A stretch of 64,000 nt of DNA, taken from assembly GCF_013426915.1 (NCBI RefSeq), contig NZ_AP023181.1, positions 1,240,001-1,304,000 of the forward strand, written 5' to 3'. Origin of the DNA: Paraburkholderia sp. PGU19 (lineage in GTDB: Bacteria > Pseudomonadota > Gammaproteobacteria > Burkholderiales > Burkholderiaceae). The notes beneath the pieces were generated by a model, which saw nothing but the letters and a program-made list of their open reading frames with translations, was not told the DNA's origin and searched no databases. The position numbers and the translations under genes are program-made. This document shows positions 1 through 8,105 of the stretch, one piece after another. Numbering within the stretch: the first letter of the stretch is position 1; each line of letters begins with the position of its first letter.

Positions 1-883
1 CATGGTAAAACTCACAGTCGTAGTCATCTTCAAGGATCACGAAATCGTCTTTCGCCGCACGTGCAAGCAGCGCTTTCCGTCGCGCCGGCGCGAGCGTAAC
101 GCCCAGCGGAAACTGGTGATTGGGGGTGCAGTAAAGTCCGACGAGTCCTTCAGGAATTTCGTCGACCTTGACCCCTTGCTCGTCCACTCGAAGAGGAAAA
201 GGTTCACTCCCGCATAGCCGCACAATCTCGGCGATGACGGGATAACCTGGATCCTCCACACCAAACGACGTCCGCGGTCCCAGCAATAGCCTCGACAGAA
301 GATCAAGTGACTGGTGAGTGCCGGTGGTAATGACGATATCCGCGCCGGTACAACGAACCGATCGCGATTGCCGCAAATAGGCCGCAATCCGCTCGCGTAG
401 ACGTGCATCCCCCTCTGGTGGGCCATATTCTGAAAGGCGCCCCGGCTCCGTATCGGACGGCCATCGGCCTAAGCGCCTGCGCCGAAGAACCTGTTCGGCT
501 TCCTCGGAAACTTTGCCGGGTCGAAAATCTACATCAACGTCCTTGTCCTGCAGCACGAATGTCTTCACTGGAAGACGCGCGGCCCATTCGGCTAGACGTA
601 ATCGTGACCCGGAACTAATAGCGGGAGAACTACTCTGTTGTGGACTCGTGCGTACGTATAAACCCGAGCCTACGCGGGCCTCGAGCCAGCCCTCCGCTGT
701 CAATGCCGCGGTGGCCTCTCTTATAGTGTTGCGGGACACCCCGAGCTGGATCGCCCAAGTTCGGGACGCAGGCAACCGCTGTCCCGCTTCCAGTCGCCCG
801 TCTGTCAAGGCAGAGTAGATGCCTTCGTACACTTGCTGCTGGATCGGACCCACGCCGTCTAGCCGGATTAAAAGGTCGTCCAC
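1..883 (-). CDS. MocR/PdxR-type GntR regulator (partial)
   Basis: The reading frame is open from a GTG at 883 to the window edge, giving 294 residues with the C-terminus outside. The first ~75 residues form a GntR-type winged helix (PIQQQVYEGIYSALTDGRL, then SRTWAIQLGVSRNTIREA). An aminotransferase fold follows, with GTHQSLDLLSRLLLGP, VEDPGYP and LEDDYDCEF. This is the MocR architecture, in which PLP acts as effector rather than cofactor of catalysis. The PLP lysine lies in the missing part. The GTG start is chosen because AGGGGAGG sits just upstream. The gene is divergent from the membrane protein at 1070, so it may control that gene; that is inference. Confidence 0.85.
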   Translation of the reverse strand, partial: MDDLLIRLDGVGPIQQQVYEGIYSALTDGRLEAGQRLPASRTWAIQLGVSRNTIREATAALTAEGWLEARVGSGLYVRTSPQQSSSPAISSGSRLRLAEWAARLPVKTFVLQDKDVDVDFRPGKVSEEAEQVLRRRRLGRWPSDTEPGRLSEYGPPEGDARLRERIAAYLRQSRSVRCTGADIVITTGTHQSLDLLSRLLLGPRTSFGVEDPGYPVIAEIVRLCGSEPFPLRVDEQGVKVDEIPEGLVGLYCTPNHQFPLGVTLAPARRKALLARAAKDDFVILEDDYDCEFYH

Positions 884-1069
884 GCGCCCTCCCCTGAATT
901 TCACATTTCCATCGACCGTTCGTTTTCCCAGACGAATGTCTTTGTACGGCCCAATTCGTGCGGCCAACTTCGGCCCACATCCCCAATTGCAAAATCTTAG
1001 AATCGTAAAGCGTCATCTACGCGGCAAATCTCCGCGCTTGCGCGCGGTGAAACACTCGGAACCACGACT

Positions 1070-2095
1070 ATGAACTCTACGATTGCTCGAGCTGATCGGA
1101 CCTCATCACTTTATTGGCACTTCGCGCCGACCGTGCTGGCGCTAGGCTATCCGTGGTATCTCGCGAAATTCTACGAAGCGACCGGCAACCACAGCACCGC
1201 TGGTGCGTTGTTCGCTATGGCATTGGTATACGCGGTACCTGCTAGCGCGTTTGTCAGCATATTGACGCTCGGCCGGCTCGATGTAAGTGGGAGGCAAACC
1301 GTCATTTTGCGTCGTCTTGCGCACCTAACATTTGCCTCACCGCCGCTGTATGTCATCGTAGGGGTTCTGCTTTACCTCATGAAAATAAACGGGGCAGACG
1401 GAAAGGTATGGCTCGGCTTATGGGCTGCTGTGATTGTCGGAAGCCTATTGACGCTCTCAACCGAGCGAAGTGATACCGTCCTCTCGCGACCGGCCGTAAA
1501 CACGAGTCGTGTCCGCGTGCTCCATGGTGTAGCATCCGTCGCCATCATCGGAGTGTACCTCTTTCCTCATCTGGGTAACCACGCTGTCGGCATCTTCGGC
1601 ACCGACGTCCATAAGTCCGTCATGCTTGTGCTGCGCCACGTTTATCGGGCAGGATGGCTTGAACCTATTTTGATCGCACTTTTTTTCTTTCAAATCGTAA
1701 GCGGTCTCGTACTGTTGGCGCCGAAGTTTAACCTCAAACAGGACTTTCTCGGGGCAGTCCAGACGGCAACCGGCGCATACCTTGTCATTTTCATTGCCTC
1801 GCATATTAATTCTGTATTTATTCTCGCCCGTTACTTTGGGACAGATACCGACTATGCGTGGGCAACTTATGAACCGACAGGTCTGATTCGCGACGCGTGG
1901 TCGGAACGCCTGATTCCTCACTATTCGCTCGGCGTATTGTTTGTTCTTTCGCATATCGCCTGTGGTCTCCGGACCGTTATGCTGGCGCACGGTGTAAGTA
2001 TCCAAAAAGCAAACCGAATCTGCTGGACCCTTATCGCCGCTAGCTCGGTTTGGACTGTAATCATCGTGGCAGGCATGCTCGGAGTTCGTATCTAA
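1070..2095 (+). CDS. multi-pass membrane protein, possible heme-b-type
   Basis: A 341-residue protein with about eight hydrophobic segments. Several histidines lie near membrane segments: PHLGNH at ~164-169, DVHK, LRHVYR, ASHINS and LSHIACG. The stretch HVYRAGWLEPILIALFFFQ recalls the membrane anchor superfamily of succinate dehydrogenase or fumarate reductase cytochrome b, but I am not certain of this. If it binds heme it would act in the inner membrane. No Shine-Dalgarno sequence is obvious before the ATG. It is transcribed away from the MocR gene at 883 and is followed by a perfect hairpin at 2101-2131. It could equally be an uncharacterised permease. Confidence 0.7.
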   Translation: MNSTIARADRTSSLYWHFAPTVLALGYPWYLAKFYEATGNHSTAGALFAMALVYAVPASAFVSILTLGRLDVSGRQTVILRRLAHLTFASPPLYVIVGVLLYLMKINGADGKVWLGLWAAVIVGSLLTLSTERSDTVLSRPAVNTSRVRVLHGVASVAIIGVYLFPHLGNHAVGIFGTDVHKSVMLVLRHVYRAGWLEPILIALFFFQIVSGLVLLAPKFNLKQDFLGAVQTATGAYLVIFIASHINSVFILARYFGTDTDYAWATYEPTGLIRDAWSERLIPHYSLGVLFVLSHIACGLRTVMLAHGVSIQKANRICWTLIAASSVWTVIIVAGMLGVRI

Positions 2096-2100
2096 ACTAT

Positions 2101-2131
2101 CGCTCTCGCGAGAACACGGCCCGCGAGAGCG
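2101..2131 (+). terminator. hairpin after the membrane protein
   Basis: A perfect 10-bp inverted repeat, CGCTCTCGCG / CGCGAGAGCG, with an 11-nt loop starts 5 nt after the stop codon at 2095. There is no T-run after it, so it is a terminator-like or mRNA-stabilising hairpin rather than a clear intrinsic terminator. Confidence 0.5.
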
Positions 2132-2842
2132 AACCTTCCATGCGGCGAAAAGCCATCGACGAAAAGGTGGATGCTAGCCGCTCACAACCTCCGCTCACCT
2201 AAAGCCATAGGTGCCGATTTGCTGGAAACAAAGCGCTTCCGTTAGCACAAGAGCCACTCGCGTGATTTGTTTGGGCTAGTGCGAGCAGCTTGACGGGATT
2301 CCCTGTCAGTTGTATTTCGTCCACCATCACAGTGCCAAGACAATCACACTCCCTGAAGCGTCATCCATGTCATTCGAGAGGCCATAGTCTTTCCCCGTTT
2401 CGCTCGGAATCAAATTCGACTCCGCCATGCTGCGCCTCATTCAGGCCGATAGAAGGCGCGTGTACATGCAGGTGAAGAATCGCCGGTAAGACCAGTTGCA
2501 CAAGCTCTTCAAGGCGCTAATGTGGGAGCACGGCGCCATCTTCATCAGCAGCGCGAACGCTCTGGCACTCGCCACGGCATGGATGGGGAAATCCGCGCTC
2601 GACGCAGTCCGGAGCCTGTTACAGACCACGCGGCAGCACGAGGATGATCGCGCTCACGTGCGGTTCGAAGGGGCCAGAAGGTCTCGTAATAACAAAATGA
2701 GCCTATCCGGTATGTGACGCGTATCATCAACGCGATTTAAGACGGCAGCGCCCATTCTGGCGTCGGGAGATGGCCGTCTTGAAAAGAAGGCCCCTCCTCA
2801 CCGCGCATATCACGGCAGCCAGGAGCTGAGGGCAGCAGCATT
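2132..2842. other. no recognised gene
   Basis: Only short frames are open here. None has a recognisable domain or a good ribosome binding site. One short stretch at about 2386-2490 reads like a piece of a coding region (FPVSLGIKFDSAMLRLIQ) but is bounded by stops. It is probably decayed sequence. Confidence 0.4.
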
Positions 2843-3067
2843 TCAACTCGCGATTCGCTCCGCAAGCCTGCGAATGAACGGGGCCGCAGTCACAACCACA
2901 GGAAGCATGGTCAGCCATGAAATACCCCATGACGTCAGCCAATGCGGTACAAACATGCCGCCTTTGAGAAATGAAATGCTCGCAATCGCGGCGGCGATGG
3001 CACTAGTCAGCCCCGCTTGAAGAACGCCAAAAACGAAGTGACTATAACGAGATGAGATCTTCAGCAT
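2843..3067 (-). CDS. DUF2798 family small membrane protein
   Basis: A 74-residue protein with two hydrophobic segments (about residues 8-28 and 43-62) and a C-terminal VVVTAAPFIRRLAERI. This matches the DUF2798 pattern of two TM helices ending in APxxRR. The function of the family is unknown. ATG 3067 is preferred over the GTG at 3076 because AAAGGTGA lies about 5 nt upstream of it and would overlap the GTG. It stands alone between regions without genes. Confidence 0.7.
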   Translation of the reverse strand: MLKISSRYSHFVFGVLQAGLTSAIAAAIASISFLKGGMFVPHWLTSWGISWLTMLPVVVTAAPFIRRLAERIAS

Positions 3068-3413
3068 ACGGATCACCTTTCGCTTATTTCGACGAAGCGC
3101 GTTCGCACGTCGTATCAGGAGTCTTCACTGTATGCCCAGTCGATGCCTCTCACCAGTCCGTCCCGACGCAAAAGAATGCTCATTCGTATCATTACACGCA
3201 GAGCTTACTGAGCCGAACTTTCGGACGTCTCGGTGGCCAAGCGCGCGTTCAGTCGTTGGCGACGCTCGCTCCTAACTCCGCCAATCGTCGGAGTCACAAG
3301 CGCCACTTGTGTCAAGATGATTGCCGACGCGAGCGCAAGGAGAACTCGTCGTTGCCGGCCCCTAGATCAGTCGCCCAAGGCCGTGGGGGCCTTGGCGACA
3401 GCGTCAACCACAA
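3068..3413. other. no recognised gene
   Basis: Both strands were read. Open frames here have arginine- and serine-rich translations typical of out-of-frame sequence, and no motif was seen. Confidence 0.35.
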
Positions 3414-3680
3414 TCAGTGCGATAAGCACATTTGATCAATCAATCGTTGGGCGGCGCTGAACCCTGCCATGAGTGCAGCCGCTTCGGTTCCGAACAACTT
3501 TTTGTTGTCGTTTGTCACGCGGATAGGAGGACTGAGCGAGTTTGGCATCCCCTTTCCCCCGATGCTCACGATTACGACGAAGCCGACGGGCAGCGACGGC
3601 ACCGCGCTGCCTGTGGCTTCCCACACAGATTCAAGGTCTACGGTTACTTCTAAACCTTTGTAGGGGTATGTTCTTTGCAT
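3414..3680 (-). CDS. small conserved-looking hypothetical protein
   Basis: About 88 residues from ATG 3680. The protein begins with QRTYPYKGLEVTVDLESVW, then a hydrophobic GFVVIVSIGG, and ends with FGTEAAALMAGFSAAQRLID. This resembles the short 'YxGFxxxV...G..AGQR.ID' proteins common in Burkholderia genomes, whose function is unknown to me. No clear ribosome binding site precedes 3680. The frame stays open to a start at 3764, so the N-terminus is uncertain. Confidence 0.55.
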   Translation of the reverse strand: MQRTYPYKGLEVTVDLESVWEATGSAVPSLPVGFVVIVSIGGKGMPNSLSPPIRVTNDNKKLFGTEAAALMAGFSAAQRLIDQMCLSH

Positions 3681-3856
3681 CTGATGCGGCGAATAACGTC
3701 TCGGTGGTCTGGAGTGTAAGTGATGTTCGTCTCTCATGCCTGAGGAGGATATTAAGAACCTCAACGGTGATTGCTTCCCGGTCCCCGGTGTTAGCAGACC
3801 GGCCGGGTGACCGACGTGTCGCCGATGGTGTCTCGCAGTGGTCTGAACGGTCTCGC

Positions 3857-4336
3857 CTACTTCAGCGCGTTTTGATCGCGTTTCTGGACACCGTATTTCG
3901 TCATATATGCTTCTCGAAGCGCTTCTTCTGAAGCTCTCTCTCCAAAGCGGTAGGCAGGCGACAACAGTGGTAACGCCTCGCGCACATCGATCCGGACGAC
4001 GTGATCAACCGGATAATCCGAGCCGTTCGTCCGCCAAACCCATTCCGCGACGAACTCCCGATCAACATCCCCAACGGGCAGCACAGTAGCCCTTCCGTTG
4101 AAGCGATACCCTCGGCGGGAGAAGACATCGACTACATTGATAGAGATTTCCGGATTACGTCGGATATTTTTGATGGTTTGAGGCGAGGCGATATCCGCGA
4201 AAAACAATGTGTCATTGCGTGCGATAAGCGACGCCTTCGGCGAAAGGTTCGGCGATCCGTCTTTGTTTACTGTCGCGACGAACGAAAGGATCGTGCGCTG
4301 GATTATGTCGAGCATGTCGGCGGTAAGAATCGGCAT
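3857..4336 (-). CDS. pyridoxamine 5'-phosphate oxidase-like FMN-binding protein
   Basis: About 159 residues. The split-barrel fold of the PNPOx-like superfamily is indicated by FVATVNKDGSPNLSPKASL (N-terminal strand and loop), DTLFFADIASPQTIKNIRRNPEISINVVD and YRFNGRATVLPVG. Such proteins bind FMN, F420 or heme and reduce diverse substrates; the substrate here cannot be told. AGGAG lies 6 nt before ATG 4336 and only 3 nt before ATG 4339, so 4336 is chosen. The gene is divergent from the MocR regulator at 4437 with about 100 bp between them. A vitamin-B6-sensing regulator next to a PNPOx-like enzyme suggests regulation by it. Confidence 0.85.
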   Translation of the reverse strand: MPILTADMLDIIQRTILSFVATVNKDGSPNLSPKASLIARNDTLFFADIASPQTIKNIRRNPEISINVVDVFSRRGYRFNGRATVLPVGDVDREFVAEWVWRTNGSDYPVDHVVRIDVREALPLLSPAYRFGERASEEALREAYMTKYGVQKRDQNALK

Positions 4337-4436
4337 CATAGGCTCCTAAGTACCAGCGGCGGAGTGCCACCAAGGCTTATACTATGAATTCGATGGCATA
4401 TCGCATAGAGCCAAGATTCGGTGAGCTCACCAGGCC

Positions 4437-5861
4437 ATGATTCGCACACAAACAAACACGTTTCCTCCACTCGACCCGGCTTCCACCGAGCCCTTCTACC
4501 GGCAGGTCTATGTCCGGTTTCGCAACGCGATCGCCGACGGCCGCCTTGCTCCAGGCGACCGCATACCGTCGGCTCGCGTGTTGGCCAAAGAGTTGGGCTT
4601 GTCCAGGGGAACCATTGAGACCGCCTACTCGCTACTGATAGCGGAGGGATACTTCCAGCCTCGCGGCCAGGCAGGCACTTTTGTTGAGCCAGGCTTAAAG
4701 CCGCGGGTGTCGGCGCCAGCAACTGCCGAGCCACCCCCCGCTTACGCCGCGGGTACGTTGAACATGCGCCCGGTTTCGCTGCTACCGCTGCAGATGGGAC
4801 TACCGGCATTAGACGCCTTTCCCCGCAGGCTGTGGACCCGTTTGGGCGCGCGTTGCATACGGGCCGCGCAGATGTCCGACATGGTCTATCCCCCCACACA
4901 TGGTCTGGCCGCGTTGCGCGGTGCGATCGCCACGTACCTTCAACTCGCACGTGGCATCGACTGTTCCCCGTCACAAATATTCGTCACGTCTGGGTATCGC
5001 AATACATTGGAGTTGATCGTCCATGCGCTCCTCGAGCCAGGCGATCGGGTATGGGTCGAAGATCCCGGCTTCCCGCCTACTCGATTGTTGTTGCAACACA
5101 CAAACATAACGGTCACCCCTGTCCCGGTTGACGAGGAAGGACTGATCGTCGCGCAGGGAATTGCCTCTGCATCACGTGCGCGTGCTGCCATTGTTACGCC
5201 CGCACATCAGAGTCCCCTTTGCATGTCGTTGTCTCTGCCGCGGCGCCTGGCACTGCTCGAATGGGCGTCAAAAAACAAGGCGTGGATTGTGGAAGACGAT
5301 TACGACGGCGAATACCGGTACGTCGGCCGTCCGCTACCCGCTCTCAAGAGCCTCGATCGCGACGGACGCGTGCTCTATGCAGGCACGTTCAGTAAGGTTC
5401 TGTTTCCGGGTGTTCGACTCGCGTATCTTGTCGTACCGGAAGCACAAATCGAACAGTTCGAACGCATCAGCCAGATCTTTTCGGGCGGCGGACCGCAGCT
5501 TACGCAGGCTATAGTTACTGATTTTCTGACTGAAGGTCATTTTGCCCGACATATCCAGCGTATGCGCAGGCTATACAGCGACCGTAGGAAAACGGCGGCA
5601 ACCGGCCTGGAGCAAATCCTCGGAGCGCACATGCGGATCGAACCGCAGCCGGGAGGGATGCACCTAGTACTGCGCATGCGGCGTGGCGGGTCTGACTGTC
5701 CCCTCGCCGAGCGCATACGAAGTCATGGTATGTATGCGCAAGCTCTAACCGACTGGAGCATCAGCAAACAGGTCGAGCCGGCCCTGCTACTTGGCTTTAC
5801 TAATATTGACTCCGAGAGCACCGCCGAAAAACTCGGACGACGCATTCTGAAACTCATCTGA
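4437..5861 (+). CDS. MocR/PdxR-type regulator (GntR-aminotransferase)
   Basis: A full-length 474-residue MocR protein. Residues ~17-85 form a GntR winged helix (FYRQVYVRFRNAIADGRL, AKELGLSRGTIETAYSLL). Residues ~115-470 form a fold-type I aminotransferase domain: VTSGYRNTLELIVHALLEPGD, VEDPGFPP, TPAHQSPLCMSL, VEDDYDGEYRY, and TFSKVLFPGVRLAY with the PLP-binding lysine. The family usually senses PLP and controls B6 or amino-acid metabolism. It is divergent from the PNPOx-like gene, its most likely target. The paralogue at 1-883 shares the architecture but clearly differs in sequence. Confidence 0.92.
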   Translation: MIRTQTNTFPPLDPASTEPFYRQVYVRFRNAIADGRLAPGDRIPSARVLAKELGLSRGTIETAYSLLIAEGYFQPRGQAGTFVEPGLKPRVSAPATAEPPPAYAAGTLNMRPVSLLPLQMGLPALDAFPRRLWTRLGARCIRAAQMSDMVYPPTHGLAALRGAIATYLQLARGIDCSPSQIFVTSGYRNTLELIVHALLEPGDRVWVEDPGFPPTRLLLQHTNITVTPVPVDEEGLIVAQGIASASRARAAIVTPAHQSPLCMSLSLPRRLALLEWASKNKAWIVEDDYDGEYRYVGRPLPALKSLDRDGRVLYAGTFSKVLFPGVRLAYLVVPEAQIEQFERISQIFSGGGPQLTQAIVTDFLTEGHFARHIQRMRRLYSDRRKTAATGLEQILGAHMRIEPQPGGMHLVLRMRRGGSDCPLAERIRSHGMYAQALTDWSISKQVEPALLLGFTNIDSESTAEKLGRRILKLI

Positions 5862-6110
5862 GTGCTCTATATGGCCTACAAAATCAGGCGGTTTTTGGCT
5901 CTGTGCCTCCGGGCCATCGCCCGCAAGATCCAGACTATATAGCCGCCAATCCTTCGGAGCGGCTGAGGATGCGCGGTACGCCGCCACCATGATGCCGCGC
6001 CGCATGGCGCTCCATGCGCATTGACCCTGCTCGTTTGAGCGAGTGCACCTATGAACGACCCTTCCGCCTTCCCGATCACACGGAAATGACCCGCGCAGCA
6101 TCCTGAGCGC

Positions 6111-6755
6111 ATCCAACTGTATTCGCTACCAACGCCGAACGGTGTCAAGATCTCGGTGATGCTTGTGGAGACCGGGCTACCGTACGAACCGCATCTAGTG
6201 CGCTTCGATACGAATGATCAGATGTCACCCGAGTTTCTCTCGCTCAATCCCAACAACAAAATTCCGGCAATCCTCGATCCCACAGGGCCGGATGGGAAGC
6301 CGCTCGCCCTCTTCGAATCACGCGCCATCCTGATCTATCTCGCCGACAAGGCCGGGCGATTCATCCCGGATGACGCGGCAGGCCGTTACGAAACGATTCA
6401 ATGGTTGATGTTCCAGATGGGCGGAATCGGCCCGATGTTCCGTCAGATCGGATTCTTCAACAAGTTCGCCGGGAAGGACTATGAGGACAAACGCCCGCGC
6501 GATCGCTACGTTGCAGAATCGCGGCGCTTGCTAGACATGCTCAATCGGCGCCTCGCCGAGCGCTCCTAGATCATGGGAGACGCGTACACGATCGCCGACA
6601 TGGCCACTTTTCCGTGGCTGCGCAACCTCGTCGGCTTTTACGAAGCTGCGGATCTGGTCGGTATCACCGATTTCCCGCATGTAACGCGTGCATTCCAGGC
6701 GGTCCTCGCGCGCCCGGCCGTTGCGAAGGTTATCGATATCCCACGCCGCTCATAG
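6111..6755 (+). pseudogene. glutathione S-transferase, amber-interrupted
   Basis: The frame from 6111 reads as a near-complete GST: IQLYSLPTPNGVKISVML, LNPNNKIPAILDP, ALFESRAILIYLADK, then after the linker IMGDAYTIADMATFPWLRNL and HVTRAFQAVLARPAV. A TAG at 6567-6569 sits exactly where relatives carry Trp (…W-IMGD-YTIAD), so a single TGG-to-TAG change explains the break. The expected initiator Met before IQLYSL is also absent: the codon there is CGC, and a TGA lies upstream in frame. Only an internal GTG (6156) or ATG (6159) could start a 137-residue N-terminal piece. Two independent lesions argue for a dead gene. Confidence 0.85.
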
Positions 6756-6875
6756 AACACACCGCTTCGAGCTGTGACGAACGCGGCATAGGACTCGTGG
6801 ACGGCTTCCAACGAGGACACACGGACTGGTTAGCAGGGAAATTGGCGTCTCGGTGCCGGCTTGCAGCTTAAAGTC

Positions 6876-6899
6876 GGTCACCGAGATCATTCGGTGACC
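6876..6899. repeat. 9-bp perfect inverted repeat
   Basis: GGTCACCGA / TCGGTGACC separated by 6 nt (gatcat). It could be an operator or RNA hairpin. There is no T-run. Confidence 0.55.
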
Positions 6900-6952
6900 A
6901 TTAGCTCGATGGTGCGAGTCTGTACACAGGAATAGCGGTGGTCCCGCTGACG

Positions 6953-6976
6953 GGCAACGGTGTTTCAACCGTTGCC
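6953..6976. repeat. 8-bp perfect inverted repeat
   Basis: GGCAACGG / CCGTTGCC with an 8-nt loop, 54 bp after the previous inverted repeat. Confidence 0.5.
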
Positions 6977-7269
6977 GATGGTGTCTTCCAGATGCCAATG
7001 CGACCGGCCACGCCGGTTGGCGTGTCAACTCTCGGAGGGAGCCTGAGACGCTACAGCCCTCGGGCGCGTGCAGAAAAACGTCTTCATCTTCAATGCGATC
7101 ATCGGCTCCGCGTTCCGCCACCATGCACGACAATCGCATTGCGTACACATGCGGTGCAAAGCGCGCGATGGAGCACACTGCAGACTGCAGAATTCTCATG
7201 AGAAGGTTCTAGCTGCACTGTGAGCGCTCGCCCCTTCACGGAGAACGCTCAAAGCATCATGAACCGGCC

Positions 7270-7806
7270 TCAAAGTTCGCCTGCGTACTCGCCGCGCGCC
7301 GGGTAATCATGCTGAATCGCAAAATCGAGAGCCTGCAGTAGCTCCTTAAAATTGGGGCGCACGAATGGCATAGACTGGACCGAAAGATAGTAAATGGTCC
7401 GGTCCGGACGCAGCAGGTACAAGCCCGGTTCGGAGAACATTTCGGGCTCATCGACCCCGATGGATGATTTGCCACGAGATGTGGAGATATAAAGTCCCCA
7501 TTTTCGGGCTTCTGTTAGCGGTAGTCCATAACCGATGCGCAAGCTGTTAGCTGCAACCTTTTTCTGCATCTCTCTCGCGCGAGGTTCGCTATCGGAACTG
7601 ATGGCAATCGTCGTAATGCCTCGCTCAGCGAATTCTGGCGTGAGTCGTTCCAGCTCTCTTAGATACATTGCACAGGTGGGACAATGAAACCCGCGATAAA
7701 AACAAATCAGCGTCATTCGCCCAGGCACCTCCGAGGCGAGATCGAACGAACCGTGGTCCAGAGTATCAACGACAAGTGCAGGTGCCGTCTGACGAGGGAA
7801 TAGCAT
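7270..7806 (-). CDS. peroxiredoxin-like (AhpC/TSA) protein
   Basis: 178 residues with a thioredoxin fold. The active-site region is ICFYRGFHCPTCAMYLRELE (about residues 34-53), where HCPTC carries the likely peroxidatic and resolving cysteines. ITTIAISSDS and the C-terminal RPDRTIYYLSVQSMPFVRP fit the 'peroxiredoxin-like family' rather than classical AhpC. A role in reducing peroxides or protein thiols in the cytoplasm is likely, since no signal peptide is seen. AGGAG lies 7 nt before ATG 7806. The ~300 bp upstream, up to the EAL gene at 8106, shows no gene and must carry both divergent promoters. Confidence 0.85.
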   Translation of the reverse strand: MLFPRQTAPALVVDTLDHGSFDLASEVPGRMTLICFYRGFHCPTCAMYLRELERLTPEFAERGITTIAISSDSEPRAREMQKKVAANSLRIGYGLPLTEARKWGLYISTSRGKSSIGVDEPEMFSEPGLYLLRPDRTIYYLSVQSMPFVRPNFKELLQALDFAIQHDYPARGEYAGEL

Positions 7807-8105
7807 CGCGCAACTCCTTTCATAATCGATAATTCGCGCCGGCTGACGCGAGCACTCTACTTTCGCATATTTTTCAGAACAAGAAATCCGAAAGACATGA
7901 TCCAGAGTCCGGTGCTATGAGCGACGTTGCGCCACTTCGCGTACAGCGTTGCGGGCCGTGCAACGTAATGCAAAATCGAGTTTAAGCCAACGCTCAGAAC
8001 TGTCACGGCGCGATTGGTCTATCGATCGATATGCGTTATCTTCTTGGGATATAGTTTGTTGCGACGATCAAATAACGTAGGGATGCTTTTCTCCCTCACC
8101 GCAAG

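Larger units (their letters stand above)
6756..7269. other. non-coding stretch with two hairpins
   Basis: No convincing gene between the GST pseudogene and the peroxiredoxin-like gene. It contains two perfect inverted repeats, listed separately at 6876 and 6953. Confidence 0.4.
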
